A model generated the notes under the pieces. The model saw only the letters and a program-made list of their open reading frames with translations. It ran no database searches and was not told the DNA's origin. A stretch of 64,000 nucleotides of DNA, taken from positions 396,409 to 460,408 of the forward strand of contig NZ_CP042288.1 of NCBI RefSeq assembly GCF_022559625.1. Direction: 5' to 3'. This DNA is from Aquisalinus flavus. Lineage in GTDB: Bacteria > Pseudomonadota > Alphaproteobacteria > Caulobacterales > Parvularculaceae. The position numbers and the translations under genes are program-made. This document shows positions 9,068 through 18,357 of the stretch, one piece after another (within the stretch, counting starts at the first letter, position 1; every line of letters begins with the position of its first letter).

Positions 9068-10578
9068 GGCGGGGATGCCTTGCAATGCTGCTCGATGAAG
9101 TCGGCATGGCTTGGCATCGCCTCTGCCGCCTCGGCCATGACCTGCCTCAGGCCGGCGAGACGCGTTGCGGCGTCGACGGCGCGCAAATCGGCCAGCGTAT
9201 CATAGCTCTCCGGCCAGATGTCCTGCCCGGTCAGGACCGCGAACCAGCTGGCATTCTGGAACAGCTCCAGCCCGTCAGAGACGAGCCGCCCCGACTTCCG
9301 GAAATGGTTGATCTTGTAGGCAAGCGTCCCGGGAATATCCATTGCGGCGCAGTGACGCCAGAACGGCGTGTCGTCCCTGCTGGTGGCCTTGTAATGCAGG
9401 ATCAGGAAGTCGCGGATATACTCATATTCGCGCCTGGTCAGGCGGTTATATTCCTCCGCCAGCAGAGGGTTGTCATCCTTGCCGGGCAAGAGGGCGATCA
9501 GCCGGGTAATGCCGGTCTGGATCAGATGCAGGCTGGTCGATTCAAGCGGCTCCATGAACCCTGCGGCAAGGCCGATGGCGACGCAATTGCCATTCCAGAA
9601 TTTCTTCCGGCAGCCCGTGGTGAACCGCAACAGGCGTGGATCGCCAGCGGGCGCACCATCGAGATTGGCCAACAGCGTACCTGTCGCTTCATCATCGCTG
9701 ATATGCTCCGAGCAATAGACATGGCCATTGCCGGTGCGGTGCTGCAGCGGAATGCGCCATTGCCAGCCCGCCGTCCGGGCGGTCGAGCGCGTATACGGAA
9801 TGAGCGGATCTGTCCGCGCGCAGGGCACTGCCACGGCCCGGTCGCAGGGCAGCCAGCGGGTCCAGTCGTCATAGCCGGTTTCCAGCGCCCCTTCGATCAG
9901 CAGGCCGCGAAAGCCGGAACAGTCGACGAAGAAATCGGCGGCGATCTCGGTGCCCTTGTCGAGGCTGACACTGTCAATCCTGCCACTCTCGCCGTCGCGG
10001 GTGACGTCGACCACCTTGCCCTCGTGGCGGACGACACCGCGCTGCTCGGCATAGGTCCGCAGAAATGATGCATAGAGACCGGCATCGAAATGATAGGCAT
10101 AGTCGAATGTCGACTGGACCTGGCGCCGGTCGCGGGAGGGCGGGGCGAAGCGGTGGCGCCGTGCCGCGGCCCAGGCCATGGAATACTCGCCCATGTCACG
10201 GGTGTCGCCGCCGGCCCGGGCCTGCAGGAAATAATGATGGATCGGCACGGCATCGAAGTCGGCGCCATAGGGACCGAAGGGATGGAAATAGGCATGACCC
10301 TTGCGCGACCAGTCGACGAATTCGATGCCGAGCTTGAAGGAGCCTTGCGTGCTGGCGACGAATTCCGCCTCGCTGATCCCGAGTGTCTGGTTGAAGCGCT
10401 TTATCGGCGGGATCGTCGCTTCGCCGACGCCGACCGTGCCGATCTGTTCGGATTCTACCAGCGATATCCGGCAGCCGCCGCGCACCGCATTGGCGAGCGC
10501 CGCCGCCGTCATCCAGCCGGCCGAGCCGCCCCCGATAATGGCGATGTGGTCGAGCGGTGTTGCGGCTGCAGTCATCAT
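9064..10578 (-). CDS. Flavin-dependent tryptophan-halogenase family protein, paralogue 2
   Basis: The protein has 504 residues, starting at ATG 10578 (or the adjacent ATG at 10575) with only a weak AAGG upstream. It carries IGGGSAGW near the N-terminus, Lys82 in [27 protein letters not shown], and [10 protein letters not shown], so all residues expected for FADH2-dependent halogenation are present. It is clearly a paralogue of the genes at 7553 and 18358 and not a recent tandem copy: the sequences differ throughout outside the motifs. It lies downstream of the GH2 gene on the same strand, after a 183-bp gap containing a hairpin, and converges on paralogue 1 with a 4-bp overlap of stop codons. 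Substrate is unknown. Confidence 0.9.
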   Translation of the reverse strand: MMTAAATPLDHIAIIGGGSAGWMTAAALANAVRGGCRISLVESEQIGTVGVGEATIPPIKRFNQTLGISEAEFVASTQGSFKLGIEFVDWSRKGHAYFHPFGPYGADFDAVPIHHYFLQARAGGDTRDMGEYSMAWAAARRHRFAPPSRDRRQVQSTFDYAYHFDAGLYASFLRTYAEQRGVVRHEGKVVDVTRDGESGRIDSVSLDKGTEIAADFFVDCSGFRGLLIEGALETGYDDWTRWLPCDRAVAVPCARTDPLIPYTRSTARTAGWQWRIPLQHRTGNGHVYCSEHISDDEATGTLLANLDGAPAGDPRLLRFTTGCRKKFWNGNCVAIGLAAGFMEPLESTSLHLIQTGITRLIALLPGKDDNPLLAEEYNRLTRREYEYIRDFLILHYKATSRDDTPFWRHCAAMDIPGTLAYKINHFRKSGRLVSDGLELFQNASWFAVLTGQDIWPESYDTLADLRAVDAATRLAGLRQVMAEAAEAMPSHADFIEQHCKASPP

Positions 10579-10682
10579 GAAAGCCTTGTATCAGAACGCG
10601 TCCATGATGATCCTGTGCAGATGCTGGAGCAAGGCCTTTTGACAGATATCGCCCTGTTGGCAGCAACAAGAACCGGGTACTG

Positions 10683-10717
10683 AGGGACAGTCTCGAGGCC
10701 TTCGTCGATCTGTCCCT
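10683..10717 (-). other. Stem-loop between the GH2 gene and halogenase paralogue 2
   Basis: AGGGACAG (10683-10690) pairs perfectly with CTGTCCCT (10710-10717) across a 19-nt loop that itself contains TCGA repeats. There is no T-tract on either side, so it is more likely an mRNA processing, stability or attenuation structure than a simple terminator. Confidence 0.4.
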
Positions 10718-10761
10718 TGACAGTCGCGAGCAAGCCTGCCCGAACGTCGATCGCAGATCGC

Positions 10762-12660
10762 CTAGTCCTGTGTCGTTCCGGCGGTCTGCATCTCGCGGTA
10801 GAAGTCGGACAGGACATGAAAAGCCTGCTTGCGCTGGCCGGTTTCGGAGATAAGCCCCTTGCGGTTCCAGCCCTGCTGATACACCGGGTGCTGACGGCGC
10901 GGCGAGCGGAAATCCTTGAGGATCCATGGCGACATCCCCTTCAGGAACGGGATGTTCTCGCTCATTGCCAGTGTCGCACGGTAATAGTCAGCCTGGAAAC
11001 TTTCCGAGAACTTTCGGCGGGCTTCCTCATCGGCGAAGCCGGCAAGGGCGCCGGCGCCGAATTCCGAAAAGATCATGGGCTTTTCATGGCGCGCTTCCCA
11101 GACGATGTCGTCGACGCCGTCGAGATCCGGGCCGCCATACCAGCCATTATACGTGTTGACCGCGAGGATATCGAGATCGTCCGCGAGAGGATCGTCGATC
11201 CAGCTGCGCATCGTGCCATTGTCAGTCGTGCTCTCGGTCAACAGGGCGGCGCTGACAAGACGGGTGTCATCCCTCTGGCGCACATCGGCAATGAGCTTGC
11301 GCAGGAAGCTGTTGCGGGCATCGCCGACGGGCGTCTCGTTGGCCACGCTCCAGATGATGATGGAAGCGCGGTTCATGTCGCGCATCATGTTCTCTGCCAG
11401 CATCATCCGCGCTTCGGCCAGCGTGTCGTCATTGTTCCAGTCTATCAGCCAGTAGACGGGGATCTCGCTCCACACGAGCAGGCCCATCTCATCGGCAAGG
11501 CGCGTCGTCAATTCGGAATGAGGATAATGGGCGAGGCGCACGAAATTGCCGTTCAGCCCGTCCTTTATCTCGGACAGGAGTGCCCGTATTGCCGGCTCGG
11601 TCATGATTCGCCCTGGATCCGACCCGAGCTCCTCTTCATGCATGCTGATACCGCGCAGGTAGATTGGCTCGCCGTTGAGCAGGATATCGGTGCCGCGCAC
11701 CTCGATCGTGCGAAACCCGATTCGTTCCGGCAGGGTGTCGTCGCCCGCCGCGAAGGTGACATCATAAAGGGTCGGATTGTCGGGCGACCAGAGCGACAGG
11801 GTGTCGGGTGCCGCGATGCTGCCTTGCCACATGCCGTTGCGATCAGTGCGGCCGTCAAGTGTCAGGCCGAGAGACTCGATGGTCACGCTCACTGCCTGTC
11901 CGGCGGCACCGGGCCCGTCGAGAGCGAGTTCGGCCATGATCCGCCCGTCCCTGCCGAGCCAGGTGCGTGCCTCGTCTATGAAGGTTTCGGATGTATAGAC
12001 CAGGCGGATGGGGCGCGTGAGGCCGCCATAGGTCTCCCAGTCGGTGACGGGCGGCGGCACGGTCTGGTCGGTGCGCTGGGCATCGACGCCGACGACCAGC
12101 AGGTTTTCGCCGTCCTCCAGCAGGTCGGTCACTTCAAACGCGAACGGGGTAAAGCCGCCATCGTGCCGGCCGACAAACTCGCCATTGAACCAGACGTGCG
12201 CCGTGTAATTCGCCGCGCCGAATCGCAGAAAGGCGCGTTCGTCGCCTTCGGGCGCCGCATCGAATTCGCGGGCATACCACATCAGCCCGTCATAATGGCG
12301 CAATTCGGGTGCATGATTGATCCATGAGCCGGGAAGGGTGACGATCTTTTCGCGCCGCATGTCATATTCATAGCGCGCGGTCGGGTTTTCGCGCGTCACC
12401 GCCTCGACATCGGTGGTCTCATAGCGCCGGTGGCCGAGGCCCGGTCCGTTCCCGTGAAAGCTTTTCAGCCCGTCGCGGTACGGGTCGATCGAATAGGTCC
12501 AGGCGCCCGTGAGGTCGATATGGTCGCGGCTGGCTGAATTCGTCAGAACAAGGTCCGGACCCGGCAGGTCGCCCGCTGCGCCAGCCGGAAATGCCGCCAG
12601 GCCGAAGAACAGCCCGGAGAGCGCCCCGGTGATAATTACGCCTGTCATTCTTCTTATCAT
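10762..12660 (-). CDS. GH2 family beta-glucuronidase-like glycosidase, secreted
   Basis: The 632-residue protein starts at ATG 12660 with AAGGGGCG upstream and has a signal peptide cleaved near AGAAG (about 29). The domain order is sugar-binding jelly roll, immunoglobulin-like domain, then a (beta/alpha)8 barrel. The acid/base is Glu442 (SVANET) and the nucleophile Glu533 (IFSEFG); their 91-residue spacing equals that of E. coli GusA (Glu413/Glu504). Near the C-terminus WNRKG (Asn599, Lys601) reproduces the N-x-K motif that GusA uses to bind the uronate carboxylate, so glucuronidase is favoured over galactosidase or mannosidase. It is transcribed toward halogenase paralogue 2 and divergently from TonB receptor 2, suggesting uptake of a glucuronate-containing glycan or glucuronide. 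Confidence 0.85.
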   Translation of the reverse strand: MIRRMTGVIITGALSGLFFGLAAFPAGAAGDLPGPDLVLTNSASRDHIDLTGAWTYSIDPYRDGLKSFHGNGPGLGHRRYETTDVEAVTRENPTARYEYDMRREKIVTLPGSWINHAPELRHYDGLMWYAREFDAAPEGDERAFLRFGAANYTAHVWFNGEFVGRHDGGFTPFAFEVTDLLEDGENLLVVGVDAQRTDQTVPPPVTDWETYGGLTRPIRLVYTSETFIDEARTWLGRDGRIMAELALDGPGAAGQAVSVTIESLGLTLDGRTDRNGMWQGSIAAPDTLSLWSPDNPTLYDVTFAAGDDTLPERIGFRTIEVRGTDILLNGEPIYLRGISMHEEELGSDPGRIMTEPAIRALLSEIKDGLNGNFVRLAHYPHSELTTRLADEMGLLVWSEIPVYWLIDWNNDDTLAEARMMLAENMMRDMNRASIIIWSVANETPVGDARNSFLRKLIADVRQRDDTRLVSAALLTESTTDNGTMRSWIDDPLADDLDILAVNTYNGWYGGPDLDGVDDIVWEARHEKPMIFSEFGAGALAGFADEEARRKFSESFQADYYRATLAMSENIPFLKGMSPWILKDFRSPRRQHPVYQQGWNRKGLISETGQRKQAFHVLSDFYREMQTAGTTQD

Positions 12661-13237
12661 TCTTGTCGCCCCTTGGTCAGATCAGGCAATCACCTTGGCG
12701 GCAGATGGATTCAGCTGTCAACTCGCCAGACTGCGATCTGCCTTGCGTGTGCCGGAGTTATATTGCGCCGCACACAAACTTGTTCGGCCCGATCGACGTG
12801 GTTTATAGTGATTTAAACCGGTATGGTTATCAGCATATAACACACTGTATCCTGCCTTGGCATAAAGCTCTGTTTGCAGATGATCGCATTGATATGCTGC
12901 ATGAAAGCAACAATCCTGCAAATTTGACCTCTGTGGGGGTCAGGGGCATTGCACGGGCCTGCGAAGGCTGCTAACGCTAACAGGATAACAAGGGAGGAGT
13001 GCGCTCTCCGGCTTTCCGTGACGGCCGATCGCATGAACCTCTCGCAAGGGAAGTAAACGCCAAGCGCTTACCGCTCATATACCGCCGCAAGGCGGGGGTT
13101 TCCTTTCTGCAAAAGTTGTTTTGCAGGGCGGGAAAGTATTGTGCCGATAGCCGGAATGATCCGGATCGGTAGTGTTTTTGTATCTTTGCGATTTCCCCGT
13201 CGGGGAACGCTGGGAAGCAACCAAGGGAGGACTGAAA
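12661..13237. promoter_or_regulatory. Divergent control region between GH2 gene and TonB receptor 2
   Basis: I see no gene in these 577 bp. There are several palindromes. GGTTTA (12800-12805) pairs with TAAACC (12814-12819). GTAAACGC (13053-13060) and GCGCTTAC (13064-13071) contain the LacI-type core AAGCGCTT (13062-13069). TGCAAAA-GTTG-TTTTGCA lies at 13108-13125, and its first 13 bases are the reverse complement of 4425-4437 ahead of TonB receptor 1. Directly before the receptor start lies the ribosome binding site AAGGGAGG (13223-13230). Co-regulation of both receptors by one repressor is inferred. Confidence 0.6.
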
Positions 13238-16200
13238 GTGAAAGAATTAGAACAAAAAAATCGTCTGCGTCGTACAGCGCTGATGGCTGGGGCATCCATG
13301 ATGGTCATGGGCGCGTTTTCGCCAATGGCCATGGCTCAGGACGATGACCAGGCAGAAGGCGATGACGTCATCGTCGTGACCGGTATCCGCGCCTCGCTCG
13401 AGCGGGCAATGGACATCAAGCGTAATTCCGACGGTGTCGTCGACGCTATCTCTGCCGAAGACATCGGCAAGTTTCCGGACACCAACCTCGCCGAATCCCT
13501 TCAGCGGATCACCGGTGTTTCCATCGACCGGGTCAACGGCGAAGGCTCCGCCGTCACGGTGCGCGGCTTCGGGCCGGGCTTCAACCTGATCACCCTGAAT
13601 GGCCGCACCCTGCCGACCGCTGAAGTCGGCGTCATCGGTGCACGCGGCAACTACAATGGCGGTGGCAGCCGCTCTTTCGACTTCTCGAACCTCGCCTCCG
13701 AAGGCGTGTCTTCGCTGGAAGTCTACAAGACCGGCCAGGCCGTTCTTCCGACCGGCGGCATTGGCGCGACGGTCAATATCAACACGCGCCGCCCGCTTGA
13801 CGGCAACGGCACCATGGCGACCGTTCAGGGCAAGCTCATCAACGACACGAGTGTCGACGATGGTGACGAGCTGACTCCTGAACTGTCCGGTCTGGTCAAC
13901 TGGGTCAACGATACCGGCAATTTCGGTATCGGCCTGTTCGGCTCCTATTCGAGACGTGATTCCGGGGCGCCGACCCAGCAAGTCAATGACTGGCTCGTCT
14001 TCGACCCGACGCTGGGCGATTCGCCGCTCAGCTCGAACGGTTCCTATGTTCGTAATCCGGGTACGACGCCCGTCGGCAATCCGCCTGCTGCGGATCAGGC
14101 CTATGCCATTGCACAGGACAGCCGTTACGACTTTTCCGACATAACGCGCGAGCGCATCAATGGTCAGCTGGTCGCTCAGTTCCGCCCGATCGAGACGCTG
14201 TCACTGACGGCCGACTACACCTTCGCGGTGAACGAGTCCGATGAGCTTCGCTATGAGCAGACCAACTGGTTCGCCACACCGATGGACGAGTTGATCTTCA
14301 ACTCCGATGCGGTTGCCGCAGCCGTTTATGCCTATGAATTCAACGGTGGCACGAAGGATATCGGTTTCGAGCAGACCAACCGCGCCACGAAAGACACGCT
14401 GAATTCCTTCGGCTTCAATGCGGACTGGGAACTGAACGAACGGATGAGTGTCGTTCTCGATGCGCATACGTCCAAGGGTGAATCCGGCGGCAATAATCCG
14501 CTTGGCCACCTCGCCACCTTCACCGGCATCGGTGCACCGGTTATTCAGGAGCACTCTGTCGATTATCGCAGCGGATATCCGATCCAGACCTATACGATCG
14601 ACGATAGCCAACGCGGCAACGGCAATGGCGTTCTTGACGCCGGCGACGTCGCCTCCCAGGTCTTCCGGTCCACATCCACGGCCATGGAGCATGAGGTTGA
14701 CGAACTCGACCTGCGCTTCGTTTGGGATTTCGACAATTCCAGCCTGACAGTCGGCACGAATTATCGTGACACGGTCATGACCGTGGACACGTTGAACACG
14801 CAACAGGACCTCGGCTCCTGGGGCCTTGCCTTCCCGGGTGATGTCGAACAATACGCTCCAGGCCTTCTGGAAGAATATTGCCTGTCGTGCAAGTTCGACG
14901 ATCTGCCGGTCGGTCAGGCCGAAACGGCATTCAAGGCAGACGCGGTTGATCTGTGGAACGCTCTGGTCCCGATCTACGAGGCCATGACGCCGCCTGCTGA
15001 CAATCCTAATCGGTTCCGTATCAACCAAACACCGGGTTTCGATGAGGTTGAAGAGACGATCTTCTCCATGTTTGCCCAGTTTGCGATGGAAGCTGAATTG
15101 CTCGACCGTCCGGCGCGGATCAGTGCCGGTATCCGGTACGAGGAAACGGAAGTCTCCTCGGCGACGGTCCAGGCTGTTCCGTCAGGCTTCAACTGGCAGG
15201 CTGACAACGACTTCCTCGTCGAGCAGACTGGCGACACCCAGAACGTGTCCGGTGACGGATCCTACGATCACCTGCTGCCAAACGTCGACTTCCAGATGGA
15301 TGTGCGGGACGACGTGGTATTGCGAGCCTCCTACAGCAAGACCATCGGTCGCCCGTCTTACACGAACCTGTACGCCTCGGTTGGTGCTGCTGCACCGAAC
15401 CGGCCGACAGTTCTCGGCGGTCAGCTGACCGGTACGTCGCAGAACCCGGGTCTGCTCCCGCTTGAGTCGGACAATTTCGACGTCTCGCTCGAGTGGTACT
15501 ATGACGATACCAGCTACATCTCGGCGGGTTACTTCAAGAAAGACACCAAGAACTTCGTCGGTACCGGTGTGGTTGAGCGCAACCTCTTCGGTATTCGCGA
15601 CCAGACGGCCGGCGGTGCCGGCAGCCGGTCGGGCGAAGCCCTGGCGATTATCCAGGAGCTTGGTGCCGATCAGTCAGAGGCGAACCTGTTCACTCTGACA
15701 GCGTTGATCGACAACCGTGCATCCGTGGCTGCGGCCCGGGCCGAGTTCGAAGCCAACCTTGACGGTGGTACATTGCCGCAAGGCTATGTCGATGACATTC
15801 TCGCCGCCTTCGACGTTCGCTCGGACAGCAATGATCCGCTGGCTGTCTATTCGGTCGAACAACCGCTGAACGCTGATGAAGGCGTGATCGATGGCTGGGA
15901 ACTTGCCTGGCAGCATTTCTTCGGAGATACCGGGTTCGGCCTCCAGGCCAACTATACCATCGTGGATGGCGACATCACGGCAGATCCGGCAGCTCCGAAG
16001 AACATCAACCAGTTTGCTCTTATCGGCCTGTCCGATACGGCCAACTTCACGGCGATCTACGAAAACTATGGCTGGTCGGCTCGTCTCGCCTATAACTGGC
16101 GTGATACCTTCCTGAGTGCCACGAACGAGGGTGGTGACCGTTCTGCGATCTACACGGAGGATTACGGTCAGTTCGACTTCAGCGTCAATTATGACGTAAC

Positions 16201-16339
16201 CGAGCAACTCGCTGTGTCCTTCGAAGGGATCAACATTACTGGTGAGGACCAGCGTCAGTATCACCGCTATCCGGATCAGTTCTGGTATGGTTATGAACTG
16301 TCCCCGCGCTATGTTGTCGGTGCCCGCTACAACTTCTAA
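13238..16339 (+). CDS. TonB-dependent outer-membrane receptor 2 (Caulobacter/Xanthomonas type)
   Basis: I choose the GTG at 13238 because AAGGGAGG ends 7 nt before it and the product then begins KELEQKNRLRRTALMAG with a proper signal peptide ending at AMAQ. The upstream in-frame ATG at 13172 would add 22 residues with no ribosome site. The 1033-residue protein has the TonB-box-like DDVIVVTGIRASL, a plug (VDAISAEDIGKFPDTNLAESLQRITGVSIDRVNGEG) and a barrel ending in ELSPRYVVGARYNF. The plug is of the same subfamily as receptor 1. It presumably imports a glycan related to the divergent beta-glucuronidase-like enzyme. A terminator follows, then the SapC-cupin-halogenase operon. Confidence 0.93.
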   Translation: MKELEQKNRLRRTALMAGASMMVMGAFSPMAMAQDDDQAEGDDVIVVTGIRASLERAMDIKRNSDGVVDAISAEDIGKFPDTNLAESLQRITGVSIDRVNGEGSAVTVRGFGPGFNLITLNGRTLPTAEVGVIGARGNYNGGGSRSFDFSNLASEGVSSLEVYKTGQAVLPTGGIGATVNINTRRPLDGNGTMATVQGKLINDTSVDDGDELTPELSGLVNWVNDTGNFGIGLFGSYSRRDSGAPTQQVNDWLVFDPTLGDSPLSSNGSYVRNPGTTPVGNPPAADQAYAIAQDSRYDFSDITRERINGQLVAQFRPIETLSLTADYTFAVNESDELRYEQTNWFATPMDELIFNSDAVAAAVYAYEFNGGTKDIGFEQTNRATKDTLNSFGFNADWELNERMSVVLDAHTSKGESGGNNPLGHLATFTGIGAPVIQEHSVDYRSGYPIQTYTIDDSQRGNGNGVLDAGDVASQVFRSTSTAMEHEVDELDLRFVWDFDNSSLTVGTNYRDTVMTVDTLNTQQDLGSWGLAFPGDVEQYAPGLLEEYCLSCKFDDLPVGQAETAFKADAVDLWNALVPIYEAMTPPADNPNRFRINQTPGFDEVEETIFSMFAQFAMEAELLDRPARISAGIRYEETEVSSATVQAVPSGFNWQADNDFLVEQTGDTQNVSGDGSYDHLLPNVDFQMDVRDDVVLRASYSKTIGRPSYTNLYASVGAAAPNRPTVLGGQLTGTSQNPGLLPLESDNFDVSLEWYYDDTSYISAGYFKKDTKNFVGTGVVERNLFGIRDQTAGGAGSRSGEALAIIQELGADQSEANLFTLTALIDNRASVAAARAEFEANLDGGTLPQGYVDDILAAFDVRSDSNDPLAVYSVEQPLNADEGVIDGWELAWQHFFGDTGFGLQANYTIVDGDITADPAAPKNINQFALIGLSDTANFTAIYENYGWSARLAYNWRDTFLSATNEGGDRSAIYTEDYGQFDFSVNYDVTEQLAVSFEGINITGEDQRQYHRYPDQFWYGYELSPRYVVGARYNF

Positions 16340-16352
16340 TCCGGATGATCCG

Positions 16353-16421
16353 GCACCGGAATGCCGGTGCTGGGACATTCTTCACGAATCGGGAAAGGCC
16401 GCTGCTTGCAGCGGCCTTTTT
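16353..16421 (+). terminator. Tandem hairpins terminating TonB receptor 2
   Basis: A first hairpin, GCACCGG (16353-16359) with CCGGTGC (16364-16370), has no T-run. A second, stronger one, AAGGCCGCTGC (16395-16405) with GCAGCGGCCTT (16408-16418), ends in Ts to 16421 and is a good Rho-independent terminator. Confidence 0.85.
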
Positions 16422-16534
16422 CGCCGCATATACAGTTATCGCCAGTTTCTCTATACTGTCGGTATGACATCGCAGTCGCGGGGAGTGACCCGTGAACGTC
16501 CTGGCCGCAACAGAATGCACAGAGAGATGCTCTT
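16422..16534 (+). promoter_or_regulatory. Probable promoter of the SapC-cupin-halogenase operon
   Basis: After the terminator, the sequence CAGTTTCTCTATACTGTCG (16443-16461) resembles CAGTTCCTATACTGTCG ahead of TonB receptor 1 (4565-4581), with ten identical bases TATACTGTCG. TATACT could be a -10 hexamer and the flanking CAGT...ACTG an operator. No clear -35 box is visible in either copy. Confidence 0.4.
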
Positions 16535-17266
16535 ATGCCCAACACGGCATTATTGAACAATATCGACCATAAAGACCTGAAGGTGATCACCCGCTATGGC
16601 GCCGAGTACGGCGACAGCGTCAATATTGCGCCGGTTTTCCCGACTGAATTCGTCGAGATCCAGCGCGATTATCCGATCCTCTTCCGCAAGGATGCCGAGG
16701 ATCAGTGGCAAGCCATCGCCCTGCTGGGGCTTGACAGGAACGAGAACCTTTTTCTCAGGGAGAATGGAAGCTGGGATGCCCGCCACGTGCCGCTGATCCA
16801 TCAGCGCGGGCCCTTCATGATCGGCTATAGCAAGGCGCCATCCGGTGAGCCGTCGGAGCCGATGATCCATGTGGATCTCGACAGCCGGCGTGTCAGTAAA
16901 ACCGAGGGCCAGCCCGTATTTCTCGTGCATGGCGGCAATTCGCCTTACCTGGAGCGTGTCAGCACCATGTTGCAGGCAATTGATCGCGGTATTGGATACC
17001 TGCCGCAAATGTTTGCCGCGTTCGAGGAAGCTGGACTGATCGAGCCGATAAACATCGAAGTGCGCCTTGATCGCGAGACGGCTTACACCATTCCCGATTT
17101 CCACACTATCGATGAGGACAAGCTGACATCGCTCGATGCGCAGGCGCTTGAGAAGCTGCACAGGTCCGGCGCCCTGCGCCTTGCCTATATGGTGCTGAGT
17201 TCCCTGCCGAATATAAACCGGCTGATCGAGATGAAGAACGCCCTGCGTGCCCAGGGTATGTCCTGA
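16535..17266 (+). CDS. SapC family protein
   Basis: The 243-residue protein matches the SapC family through the conserved run VNIAPVFPTEFVEIQRDYPILFRKD near residue 30, GLDRNENLFL at about 68, and WDARHVPLIHQRGPFMIGY. The family is named for a Campylobacter S-layer-associated gene, but its biochemical function is not established. No signal peptide or membrane segment is visible, so it should be cytoplasmic. In alpha- and gammaproteobacteria SapC genes recur beside TonB receptors, JmjC-like cupins and tryptophan-halogenase homologues, exactly as here. It is the first gene of a three-gene operon; its stop lies 25 bp before the cupin start. Confidence 0.88.
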   Translation: MPNTALLNNIDHKDLKVITRYGAEYGDSVNIAPVFPTEFVEIQRDYPILFRKDAEDQWQAIALLGLDRNENLFLRENGSWDARHVPLIHQRGPFMIGYSKAPSGEPSEPMIHVDLDSRRVSKTEGQPVFLVHGGNSPYLERVSTMLQAIDRGIGYLPQMFAAFEEAGLIEPINIEVRLDRETAYTIPDFHTIDEDKLTSLDAQALEKLHRSGALRLAYMVLSSLPNINRLIEMKNALRAQGMS

Positions 17267-17291
17267 TTATCCGCAAGCGGAGCGATTTGAA

Positions 17292-18323
17292 ATGGTCAAG
17301 ATCGACAAGCGCACCGAAGAGATAACCGGCCTGACGGCCGAAACCATTCCCTATCGCGATCTGATGGCGGCAGGCAAACCGGCGCTTCTCAAGGGCGTCC
17401 TGCGCGATGTGCCGCTGGTGCAGGCGGGAAGGGACTCCGCCGCTGCTGCCGTCGATTACCTGATGCGGTTTTATTCCGGCAAGCCTGTTGTCGGGGCGCG
17501 GCAGCCCGCGGCCGAAGGCGGCAGGTTCTTCTATGACGAGACCGCAACGCGCCTGAACTTCACGGCCAGGCGCGAGGATCTGGGACAGTTCCTGGGCGAT
17601 GTGCTGGAAACGCTGGGGCAGGAGGATGCCGACCATCTGTATATCGGCTCGACCGATCTCGAGACCTATTTGCCTGGCCTTCGTGATGAAAATGGCCTGG
17701 TACTGAACGATGAGATGTTCGAGCAGAACACGCTGACCGTCAGCATCTGGCTCGGCAACCACACGACAGCGACATGCCATTATGACATGTCCAACAACAT
17801 GGCCTGCTGCATGGTCGGCAATCGGCGCTTCACCCTGTTCCCGCCGGACCAGATTGCCAATCTGTATCCCGGGCCGCTCGAGCCGACCCCCGGCGGGCAA
17901 GTGGTTTCAATGGTCGATTTCCGCAACCCCGATCATGACCGTTTCCCCGATTTCTCCAAGGCAGAGGCCGCCGGGCAAGTGGCTGAAATGGAACCGGGCG
18001 ATGTCCTGTTCTATCCCTCCATGTGGTGGCACCATGTCGAGGCCTTGTCCGACTTCAACGCCATGGTCAATTACTGGTGGAACACCTCACCAGCCTTTAT
18101 GGATACGCCGCAAAACACAATGCTGCACGCGCTGCTCAGTCTGCGCGACCGGCCGGTGCATGAAAAGCGCGGCTGGCAGGCGGTGTTCGATTATTATGTT
18201 TTCGGGCCGGCAGATCGGCCTGCGGCGCATCTGCCCGAAGAGGCCCAAGGCAATCTCGGGCCGATGGACGACATGAAGGCACGGCGCCTGAGGGCCATGC
18301 TTTTGCAAAAAATGAACAGGTAG
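17292..18323 (+). CDS. Cupin-like (JmjC/cupin_8) Fe(II)/2-oxoglutarate oxygenase homologue
   Basis: The ATG at 17292 has GGAG 9 nt upstream; an earlier ATG at 17247 would overlap the sapC-like gene and lacks a site. The 343-residue product has the double-stranded beta-helix of JmjC/FIH-type enzymes. The iron ligands are His163-x-Asp165 (CHYDMSNN) and a distal His247 in MWWHHVEAL, with LFPPDQ between them, so a catalytically competent hydroxylase is likely. Relatives hydroxylate protein side chains, tRNA or small molecules; the substrate here is unknown. It sits between SapC and halogenase paralogue 3, 34 bp before the latter, and these three genes form a recurrent cassette next to TonB receptors. 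Confidence 0.87.
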   Translation: MVKIDKRTEEITGLTAETIPYRDLMAAGKPALLKGVLRDVPLVQAGRDSAAAAVDYLMRFYSGKPVVGARQPAAEGGRFFYDETATRLNFTARREDLGQFLGDVLETLGQEDADHLYIGSTDLETYLPGLRDENGLVLNDEMFEQNTLTVSIWLGNHTTATCHYDMSNNMACCMVGNRRFTLFPPDQIANLYPGPLEPTPGGQVVSMVDFRNPDHDRFPDFSKAEAAGQVAEMEPGDVLFYPSMWWHHVEALSDFNAMVNYWWNTSPAFMDTPQNTMLHALLSLRDRPVHEKRGWQAVFDYYVFGPADRPAAHLPEEAQGNLGPMDDMKARRLRAMLLQKMNR

Positions 18324-18357
18324 TCCTTAAGGGGAAAGATCGAGGCAGGAGAATGGC

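Noticed and set aside
9130..9140. Idea that halogenase paralogues 1 and 2 are an inverted repeat of one another able to recombine
   Set aside because: Outside the catalytic motifs the DNA sequences differ too much; the genes are old paralogues rather than a recent duplication.
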